A stretch of 64,000 nucleotides of DNA from assembly GCF_016894385.1 (NCBI RefSeq), contig NZ_CP069811.1, positions 2,580,501 to 2,644,500 on the forward strand, written 5' to 3'. The translations under genes were made by a program, and so were the position numbers. Below the pieces are notes generated by a model. The model did not search any database. It was not told the origin of the DNA and saw only the letters and a program-made list of their open reading frames with translations. Below, one piece after another: positions 27,495 through 34,014 of this stretch (position 1 is the stretch's first letter; each line of letters starts with the position of its first letter). The stretch comes from Cupriavidus oxalaticus. GTDB lineage: Bacteria > Pseudomonadota > Gammaproteobacteria > Burkholderiales > Burkholderiaceae.

Positions 27495-28812
27495 TTGGGT
27501 GCTCCTCCGGGTAGCGGTATGGCATGCGATGTTCGCCCAGCGCCAGAGATACCGCGAGCGTGATGGTGCCTACCCGGCCGGCATACATAAGCACTGTCAG
27601 GGTAAGCTGGCCGAAAGCCGGGAGCTCCGGCGTGATGCCCGTCGATAAGCCAACGGTGCCGAAGGCCGAAATGACTTCGAAGATGACTTGATCGGTCGGC
27701 AACTCGGTAACGAACAGGATGGTCAGCGTTCCCAGCATAATCAAGGCACTTCCCAATACCATCACTGTGATCGCCTGCCGCTGCGCAGAACTGCTGACGC
27801 GCCGCCCGAATGCCTCGCTGTCGCTGCGACCGCGGATCTCGGCAATCACCAGCAAGGCGAGAATTGCGACAGTACCGACTTTGACGCCGCCGGCAGTACT
27901 GGCGCTGCCTCCGCCGACAAACATCAGGAAGAAATGCAGCGCGAGGCTTTCGTGGGTCAGCGCGCCGATGTCAATCGAGTTGAATCCAGCGGTGCGGGCG
28001 GAGACCGAGGCAAACGCCGCGGACAACAGCTTCCCGGCAGACGGCATCGCACCGAGCGTCCTTGGATTATTCCATTCGAACAGTAGCAGGCCAAGAAAAC
28101 CCGTGACCAGCAGGATCGCGGTAACGGATAAGGTGAGCTTGCTATGCAAGGACCATCGACGCGGATCGGATACCTTGTTCCGCAAGTCATGCAGCACAGG
28201 AAACCCGATGCCGCCGACGATGATCGCTACCATCACCGGTCCCAGCATCCACAGGTCAGCGGCATAGCGCGTCAGGCTGTCGGCATGGATGGAGAAGCCG
28301 GCGTTGTTGAAGGCTGAGATCGAATGAAACAAGCCACTCCATGCTGCCTCGTGCCAGGGAAGGGCATAGGTAACATGCAGCCTGGACGTTAGCCACGCCG
28401 CGAGGACCAGCTCGAACCCCAATGTCACCAACAGCACCAGCCTGGCCACGCCGGCGATATCGCCCAGTCCGACCGCATGGGTTTCGACCTGAGCAATCAG
28501 CTTGGTCCGCAATTGCAGCGAGCGATTGACCATCAGGCCCAGCAGCGTGGACGCGGTCATCATGCCAAAACCGCCAAGCTGGAACAGCATCATGATGACC
28601 GCCTGACCGAAGCCAGACCAGTAAGTTCCCGTATCGACAACCACCAGGCCGGTCACGCAGACCGCCGAGACCGCAGTGAAGAATGCGGTCAGCCAGGGCG
28701 CGCTTTCGCCATCGACCCGCGACCACGGCAACATCAACAGTAGGCTGCCTGCCACGATGGCAAGCAGAAAACCCATGGCAACAGCCCGGGTTGGATGCAG
28801 AGATGCTCTCAT
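27484..28812 (-). CDS. ktrB: KtrB-type K+ channel-transporter subunit (TrkH/KtrB family)
   Basis: 442 residues, a length typical of KtrB. The four pore loops with their conserved glycines are visible: VSAVCVTGLVVVDTG, SISAFNNAGFSIHAD, SVSARTAGFNSIDIG and SAFGTVGLSTGITPE. The gating-loop region (FVGGGSASTAGGVKVGT) is also present. It takes up K+, usually Na+-dependently, with KtrA. Together with kdp this gives the window both an inducible high-affinity system and a constitutive one. The ATG has a weak ribosome-binding site. Confidence 0.93.
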   Translation of the reverse strand: MRASLHPTRAVAMGFLLAIVAGSLLLMLPWSRVDGESAPWLTAFFTAVSAVCVTGLVVVDTGTYWSGFGQAVIMMLFQLGGFGMMTASTLLGLMVNRSLQLRTKLIAQVETHAVGLGDIAGVARLVLLVTLGFELVLAAWLTSRLHVTYALPWHEAAWSGLFHSISAFNNAGFSIHADSLTRYAADLWMLGPVMVAIIVGGIGFPVLHDLRNKVSDPRRWSLHSKLTLSVTAILLVTGFLGLLLFEWNNPRTLGAMPSAGKLLSAAFASVSARTAGFNSIDIGALTHESLALHFFLMFVGGGSASTAGGVKVGTVAILALLVIAEIRGRSDSEAFGRRVSSSAQRQAITVMVLGSALIMLGTLTILFVTELPTDQVIFEVISAFGTVGLSTGITPELPAFGQLTLTVLMYAGRVGTITLAVSLALGEHRMPYRYPEEHPIVG

Positions 28813-29149
28813 TACGGAATTGAGTCTTGAAGAGCGTCACAAATGCACGTTTTCAAACAGACTGCCCGCGTCGGACCAGGGCCCACCGCCGACGCGGCTG
28901 GGGGGGCCAAGACGAGTCCTCTGGGGCAACGTTCGGCGCATTGGATGGCGTGAATCTCTCCTTGTGGAAGTGCATTATGTCATGCATCGACGCCCGGCCG
29001 CGGGCTTCCAGAGTTTGGCGAGAGTCTAGCCGCCGAGCCGCTCGGCTCGAAAGCCGTAAGGCGGCGATTAGAGACCCCCAAACGCATCACTCGTACTTGT
29101 CATAAAAAATTCACTCGCAAGACTTCCATGATTCGACTATATTCGAATC
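28813..29149. other. divergent control region, ktrB / ars operon
   Basis: 337 bases without a supported gene. The right end is AT-rich and contains the arsR operator and -10-like TATATT; the left end must carry the ktrB promoter. Confidence 0.6.
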
Positions 29150-29152
29150 ATG
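29127..29152. promoter_or_regulatory. ArsR operator overlapping the arsR start codon
   Basis: A perfect 10-bp inverted repeat, CATGATTCGA and TCGAATCATG, separated by CTATAT. The right arm contains the ATG of arsR. The spacer holds a -10-like TATATT (29138-29143), which would place transcription start near the ATG. This is the expected kind of site for ArsR autorepression. Confidence 0.8.
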
Positions 29153-29485
29153 GACACAGACCACGCCCTTGAAGCGCTTGCCGCGCTCGCACATTCGATC
29201 CGCCTGTCCGTGTTCAGGCTGCTGGTTCAGGCCGGTCCACAAGGACTGGCGGCTGGCCGGATTGCCGAGCTGATGGAAATGCCCGCATCCTCGCTGTCCT
29301 TCCATCTGAAGGAATTACACCGCGCGGGCCTCCTTGCCAGCCGCCAGGATGGGCGGTCCATCATTTATATGGCTCGATTCGAGACCATGAACGCATTGCT
29401 GGGTTACCTCACGGAGAACTGCTGCAGCGGCAATCCGTGCTCTCCTGTGTCCAACTGTTCCGTCGCCTCCGAGCCAAAATCATGA
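29150..29485 (+). CDS. arsR: ArsR-family arsenic-responsive repressor
   Basis: 111 residues. Winged-helix ArsR fold: LAALAHSIRLSVFRLLVQAG, recognition helix in MPASSLSFHLKELHRAGL, wing RQDGRSIIYMARF. The classical CVC arsenite site is not seen; instead the C-terminal tail is Cys-rich (Cys91, 92, 97 and 103), so As(III) or methylated arsenic may bind there. No ribosome-binding site precedes the ATG, and the operator overlaps it, suggesting a leaderless or nearly leaderless message. Its TGA overlaps the arsI ATG. It is the first gene of the ars operon. Confidence 0.9.
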   Translation: MDTDHALEALAALAHSIRLSVFRLLVQAGPQGLAAGRIAELMEMPASSLSFHLKELHRAGLLASRQDGRSIIYMARFETMNALLGYLTENCCSGNPCSPVSNCSVASEPKS

Positions 29486-29964
29486 AACGCTTCCACGTTC
29501 ACGTCAGCGTCGCAGACCTGTGCGCGAGCATCCGTTACTACTCGGCCCTCTTCGCCGCCGAACCCACCGTGGTGAAAGAAGACTACGCGAAATGGATGCT
29601 GGAGGATCCCCACCTGAACTTTGCGATTTCGGCGCGCGGTGCGCAGACCGGCGTCGACCACCTCGGGTTTCAAACAGACGATGCTGGCGAGCTGGCCGAG
29701 CTGAAACGGCGCGCCCAAGCCGCCGACATGGCGCTGCTCGACGAAGGCGAAACGACCTGCTGCTATGCCCGGAGCGAGAAGTACTGGGTCACGGATCCGC
29801 AAGACATCGCGTGGGAGCACTTCCACACCCTGGGCAATGTACCGGTGTACGGCGAATCCCGAAACGCCGACACGTCTGGCCAGGAATCGGCCTGTTGCGC
29901 CCCTCGTGCTCCGAAAGGCAAGCCGATCGGCATTGCGGTCAACTCGAAGTCCTCCTGCTGCTAA
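29482..29964 (+). CDS. arsI: ArsI/CadI-family VOC protein, probable C-As lyase
   Basis: 160 residues starting at the ATGA overlap with arsR. Vicinal-oxygen-chelate fold with candidate Fe(II) ligands near His5/His7 (FHVHVSV), His60 (GVDHLGF) and Glu112 (WEHF). It has the vicinal cysteine pair Cys93-Cys94 (TTCCYA), which binds trivalent organoarsenicals in ArsI. ArsI cleaves the carbon-arsenic bond of methylarsenite using O2. The Cys-rich C-terminal tail (ACCAPRAPKGKPIG ... SCC) is typical of CadI-like members. Assignment to C-As lyase follows from the family, the Cys pair and the ars context. Confidence 0.88.
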   Translation: MKRFHVHVSVADLCASIRYYSALFAAEPTVVKEDYAKWMLEDPHLNFAISARGAQTGVDHLGFQTDDAGELAELKRRAQAADMALLDEGETTCCYARSEKYWVTDPQDIAWEHFHTLGNVPVYGESRNADTSGQESACCAPRAPKGKPIGIAVNSKSSCC

Positions 29965-29973
29965 TGGTGCTTT

Positions 29974-30468
29974 ATGAGCGATAAGACCTACAACGTGCTG
30001 TTCATCTGCACCGGCAATTCGGCGCGCTCGATTTTGTCGGAAGGGCTGATGAACCTTCTGGGCAAGGGGCGCTTCCGGGCGTATTCCGCCGGCAGCCATC
30101 CGACCGGCGTGGTCAATCCGCTGGCGTTGGCGGCACTGGCGCGACACGGACTGGATACAACGGCTTTTCGCAGCAAGAGCTGGGACGAATTCTCGCAGGA
30201 CGGCGCGCCACAACTCGATTTCGTCTTCACGGTATGTGACAAGGCAGCGGGTGAGGTCTGCCCCGTCTGGCCTGGCCAGCCCGTGACAGCGCATTGGGGC
30301 GTCCCCGATCCGGCTGCCTGCGATGGAACGGAAGCCCGGAAGCAGCAGGCCATCAACGACGCAACCATTACGCTCAAGCGCCGTATCGAATTGTTCCTGG
30401 CATTGCCTTTTCCCAAGCTGGACGCAGTCGCGCTTCAGAAGGCTGTCCAGGACATCGGAAAGCGCTGA
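29974..30468 (+). CDS. arsC: arsenate reductase ArsC (LMW phosphatase type), copy 1
   Basis: 164 residues. P-loop CTGNSAR (Cys12-Arg18) near the N-terminus, then AYSAGSHPTGVVNPLAL, redox cysteines in FTVCDKAAGEVCPVWPG (Cys88, Cys96) and the acid motif HWGVPDPA. This is the LMW-PTP-like arsenate reductase family, which reduces As(V) to As(III) using a Cys triad and thioredoxin or glutaredoxin. It is nine bases after arsI. A close homologue follows directly. Confidence 0.93.
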   Translation: MSDKTYNVLFICTGNSARSILSEGLMNLLGKGRFRAYSAGSHPTGVVNPLALAALARHGLDTTAFRSKSWDEFSQDGAPQLDFVFTVCDKAAGEVCPVWPGQPVTAHWGVPDPAACDGTEARKQQAINDATITLKRRIELFLALPFPKLDAVALQKAVQDIGKR

Positions 30469-30511
30469 CACGTTTTCCACTCCGCATTCATTCTTGTTTC
30501 GCAGCGCCCCC

Positions 30512-31006
30512 ATGACGACCAACGTATTGATTCTCTGTACCCATAATTCAGCCCGCAGCGTGCTGAGCGAAGGGATGTTGAACCATCTGGCCCAACATTT
30601 CGGCCGAGACGTACGCGCCTATAGTGCCGGAAGCTCACCCAGCGGACAGATCAACCCGTTTGCGATCGAGGCGCTCGGCAACGCCGGCGTCGACGTTAGC
30701 CGTTTCCGCAGCAAGAGCTGGGATGAATTCGTTGGCGACGGCGTTCCCGAAATGCGCATCGTCATCACTGTCTGTGACAGCGCGGCAGCCGAGGAATGCC
30801 CGTACTGGCCGGGAAGCCCGGTCAAGGTGCATTGGGGATATGCCGACCCCTCCAATGCGCCAGGCGGGGAGGAAGGGAAGCGTCAGGCCTTCGAACTCAC
30901 GCGGCAGGCCATTGGCTATCGGATGATGCAACTGCTGATGGTGCCCCTGGATTCGTTGAGCAACGCCGAGTTGCAGGCGCACCTCGATCGTATCTCGAAG
31001 AGCTGA
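30512..31006 (+). CDS. arsC: arsenate reductase ArsC (LMW phosphatase type), copy 2
   Basis: 164 residues, starting at the ATG at 30512; the longer frame upstream is the shadow of arsC copy 1. P-loop CTHNSAR (Cys9-Arg15), redox cysteines in ITVCDSAAAEECPYWPG (Cys88, Cys96) and HWGYADPS. It shares layout with copy 1 (YSAGS, FRSKSWDEF) but differs at many positions, so it is an old duplication rather than a recent one. The two might differ in reductant (glutaredoxin or thioredoxin), which cannot be read from the sequence. Confidence 0.93.
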   Translation: MTTNVLILCTHNSARSVLSEGMLNHLAQHFGRDVRAYSAGSSPSGQINPFAIEALGNAGVDVSRFRSKSWDEFVGDGVPEMRIVITVCDSAAAEECPYWPGSPVKVHWGYADPSNAPGGEEGKRQAFELTRQAIGYRMMQLLMVPLDSLSNAELQAHLDRISKS

Positions 31007-31011
31007 AGGCC

Positions 31012-31716
31012 ATGATCGATTTACGCAACAGATTGGCCGCCGAAACGCTTGGGACAGCCCTGCTGCTTGCCATCGTCATCGGCTCGGGGGTCATGGCCGA
31101 GCGGCTTGCAGGCGGCAATGTCGCTGTGGCGCTCCTGGCCAATACGGCGGCAACCGTCGGTGGCCTGTACATCCTGATCGAGGTCTTCGGACCGGTCAGC
31201 GGCGCTCATTTCAACCCGGTAGTCAGTTCGGTCATGGTGGCGCAAGGCGAGCTGCCTGGCGCCGCCCTGGTTCCGTATATCGCTGCACAACTTGTCGGCG
31301 CGGTTCTGGGAGCGTGGCTGGCTCATGCCATGTTCGACATGACGATCCTGCAGTTCTCGGCCAAGGTGCGTAGCAGTCCGGGGCAATGGATTGCAGAGAC
31401 GGTGGCGACCGCCGGCCTCCTTCTGGTGATCCTGCGCGCGCCGAACGGCCGGGCCTCGGCCATGGTGGCGGCGTATATCGGTGCTGCCTACTGGTTCACC
31501 GCTTCCACGTCGTTCGCCAATCCCGCGGCGGCATTTGGGCGCATGTTCAGCGACAGCTTCGCCGGTATTGCGCCGGGCAGCGTACCGGGATTCGTGCTGG
31601 CTCAATGCGCAGGTGCCGCGATCGGACTCATGTTGCACCGGATGCTCGAGCCCCGCCATGTGCGCCGTGGGCACCCCAATGTCATCGAGTCGTCTGGCGA
31701 GCACCAAGTCGATTGA
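31012..31716 (+). CDS. aqpS: aquaglyceroporin of the ars operon (AqpS-like)
   Basis: 234 residues from an ATG with GAAGG close upstream, five bases after arsC. Six hydrophobic helices and two half-helix loops with NPV (SGAHFNPVVSS) and NPA (STSFANPAAAFGRMF) in place of paired NPA motifs. In rhizobia an ars-operon aquaglyceroporin carries As(III) out down its gradient after ArsC reduces arsenate. The protein is a channel, so it would also admit arsenite. No arsB or acr3 pump is present in this operon, making the channel the visible exit route. Confidence 0.88.
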   Translation: MIDLRNRLAAETLGTALLLAIVIGSGVMAERLAGGNVAVALLANTAATVGGLYILIEVFGPVSGAHFNPVVSSVMVAQGELPGAALVPYIAAQLVGAVLGAWLAHAMFDMTILQFSAKVRSSPGQWIAETVATAGLLLVILRAPNGRASAMVAAYIGAAYWFTASTSFANPAAAFGRMFSDSFAGIAPGSVPGFVLAQCAGAAIGLMLHRMLEPRHVRRGHPNVIESSGEHQVD

Positions 31717-31734
31717 TTCTGAAAACACCATGTC

Positions 31735-31925
31735 TGACAGCATTTGCAGCGTTCAGCGTCGCGCTCGTTGTTTCGGCGTTGATTGGGCCGCCTGCGGAAA
31801 GGATGATCGACCGCACCGGCGGCAGGTCGGTGCTGGTGGTGACGAGGCTGATATTTGCACTCGGTCTTGCGGGGCCTGGATTTGCGCAGGGCGCGGTGGC
31901 CTCCGGACAGGTAGCACGAAAGCCC
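31735..31925 (+). pseudogene. remnant of an MFS transporter gene
   Basis: One frame encodes AFSVALVVSALIGPPAERMI and DRTGGRSVLVV then LIFALGLAGPGFAQG, which matches the first two helices and the intervening GR-rich loop of major-facilitator transporters often found in ars operons. There is no start codon with a ribosome-binding site, and the frame loses resemblance after about 60 residues. The rest of the gene is missing. It marks the truncated end of the ars operon, next to the convergent OsmC gene. Confidence 0.65.
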
Positions 31926-31992
31926 GCCATCGCAGCGCATGGAACGATGGCGGACCCCTTGCAGCGTGACTTGGCCTCGCCGCACCCGCTCG

Positions 31993-32583
31993 CTACGCCT
32001 TTACGTTACGCACGATCGTCACCGGCACCGGACGGCAGACCGTATTGCAGACCGGCGAGTGTCCCTGCACGAAGTGCAGCAGCGTATCCAGTTCGTCATC
32101 GCTGCAATCCGCCTTGATTTCCATGTCGATGCGGATCGACCCATAGCCGGCGGGTACGCCTTCATCCAGCGCCAGCAAGCCCTGCAGATCAATGGCACCG
32201 CGCAATTGCGTGGAGATGGACTCGATGCGGATACCGCGGGCTGCGGCATGCAGCACCGTTGTGGTCGTCACGCAACCAGCCAGGGCATGCAGCAGGAACT
32301 CGACCGGGTTCGCACCCTCGTTGTTGCCAAGGAGCACCGGAGGCTCACCGTTGACAAACTCGAACGGGGCCGAACGCGAGGTGTCCTCGGCACCAGCGCC
32401 GTAGAAGTCACGGATCGTCGAGCGATTCTCGCCACCATCTATCCATTCATTACGCGCGCGAAACTCGAACCGAGCCAGCAGCGGATCGCGCTTGAGCGCC
32501 TCCACGGTCTGCGCCATCTTCCCCAGATCCATGCCGTTCAGGCTGTTCACTTGCTCTTCCTGCATTGCAACTTGCATATCCAT
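31993..32583 (-). CDS. OsmC family protein
   Basis: 196 residues from an ATG with GGAAGAGG upstream. OsmC fold with FLLHALAGCVTTTTVLHAAA (first redox Cys) and LHFVQGHSPVCNTVC (second Cys), and the basic/acidic core ALKRDPLLARFEFRARNEW. OsmC and Ohr proteins are thiol peroxidases for organic hydroperoxides; this longer subgroup is seen in Burkholderiales and its substrate is not established. It diverges from the GlxA-type regulator, its likely controller. Confidence 0.87.
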   Translation of the reverse strand: MDMQVAMQEEQVNSLNGMDLGKMAQTVEALKRDPLLARFEFRARNEWIDGGENRSTIRDFYGAGAEDTSRSAPFEFVNGEPPVLLGNNEGANPVEFLLHALAGCVTTTTVLHAAARGIRIESISTQLRGAIDLQGLLALDEGVPAGYGSIRIDMEIKADCSDDELDTLLHFVQGHSPVCNTVCRPVPVTIVRNVKA

Positions 32584-32737
32584 GATTAACCTCTTCCTTC
32601 CAAAATCCCTGCGTGAAGGCTGGCGACACTGCTTGCGCACGAACCACGTTGCCAGCTGAATGCAGGGTAGGATTTGACGACCATCGGGATAAGCTGGATT
32701 CTTGCCACTATCGGTTCATTCGTGCCAGGAGGATGGC

Positions 32738-33796
32738 ATGCGCGAAACAGAACGAAGCCCAGGCACCGACGCTGCACGCAACCGGGCACGGCGCGGGCCG
32801 CTAGATGTGCTGCTCGTCGCGTTGCCGGAGACCGCTGGCTCGGCGCTGTACGGCATGCTTGATGTGTTCACTGCCGCAGGCCGCGTCTGGCAATCGCTGG
32901 CGCGCGCCGGCACCGAAACGGCATTGTTCCGCGTGCGCATCGTGGCACCTTGGGTACGCCCCTTTCGCTGCGGCAATGGCATTCCCGTGATTCCGGACCT
33001 GTCGGTCGGCAGCAATCCGCATGGCGATATCGTGGTCATCCCTGAACTCTGGCTCGGACCCGACGAGCATCTCGGCGGACGGCACGTGCGCTTGCTGGCA
33101 TGGCTACGCGCACGGCACGACACCGGCGCCTTCATCTATTCAGCCTGCTCGGGCTCACTTCTGCTAGCGGAAAGCGGCCTCCTGGACGGGCGGGATGCAA
33201 CGTCGCACTGGGGCTACCAGGACCTGTTCCGCCATCGCTACCCGCGGATCCGCTTCCACCCCGAGCCCACCCTTTGCTTCTCCGAGCCGACCGGACGCAT
33301 CGTCACATCCGGCGGTGCCAGCAGCTGGCATGACCTTGCCCTGCATATCATCGGACGGCACGCGAGCCCCGGTGAGGCACTGCGCACGGCCAAGGTCTAT
33401 CTGCTCAAGTGGCACGACGAGGGGCAACTGCCCTACACGCCGCTGATCCGCATCCAGCCGCATGAAGATGCCGTGGTGCGGCGCTGCGAGGCCTGGCTGG
33501 CCAGGCACTACGCCGAACCCGCAGCGGTCGCGCAAACCGTAAGGCACGCGCAGATCCCAGAGCGCACACTGAAACGCCGCTTCAAGCTGGCAACCGGCAT
33601 GAGCCTGATCGACTACGTGCAGAACCTGCGCATCGAGGAAGCCAAGCGGCAACTGGAATCCACCAATCGCGCGGCTGACGACATCAGTGCGGAAGTAGGC
33701 TACGAGGATCCTTCGTTCTTTCGCCGGCTGTTCAAGCGACGCACCGGGCTTGCGCCACGTCAATACCGGCAGATGTTCTCGGCCGCGCACCGATGA
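32738..33796 (+). CDS. GlxA-family AraC-type regulator (DJ-1/PfpI + HTH)
   Basis: 352 residues from an ATG with AGGAGGATGGC upstream. The N-terminal DJ-1/PfpI-like domain (about 18-200) has FIYSACSGSLLLAESGLLDG with the nucleophile-elbow Cys and RIVTSGGASSWHDLALHII. The C-terminal AraC module has two helix-turn-helix motifs (RTLKRRFKLATGMSLIDYVQ; DDISAEVGYEDPSFFRRLF). The family includes regulators of glycine betaine, carnitine and arginine catabolism. The adjacent divergent OsmC gene is the obvious target. The ligand is unknown. Confidence 0.88.
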   Translation: MRETERSPGTDAARNRARRGPLDVLLVALPETAGSALYGMLDVFTAAGRVWQSLARAGTETALFRVRIVAPWVRPFRCGNGIPVIPDLSVGSNPHGDIVVIPELWLGPDEHLGGRHVRLLAWLRARHDTGAFIYSACSGSLLLAESGLLDGRDATSHWGYQDLFRHRYPRIRFHPEPTLCFSEPTGRIVTSGGASSWHDLALHIIGRHASPGEALRTAKVYLLKWHDEGQLPYTPLIRIQPHEDAVVRRCEAWLARHYAEPAAVAQTVRHAQIPERTLKRRFKLATGMSLIDYVQNLRIEEAKRQLESTNRAADDISAEVGYEDPSFFRRLFKRRTGLAPRQYRQMFSAAHR

Positions 33797-34014
33797 AGGC
33801 GCGACAGGAGTACCCGCATGAGGCCTCGTTCCGCAGGTCTCGTGAGGGCAGCCGCACTGCTCGCGCCCGTCGCGGCTGGCGCGGCATCAGACGGCTCGCC
33901 GTCAAACCTCACCGTGACATTCTGCCGCTTCGTCCCGCTGTAGGACTGGCGCCGATTTCGGCAGCGCCATGTGCTGCCTAAGCTGGATGCATCTTCCCCC
34001 AACCGGCAACAGCC

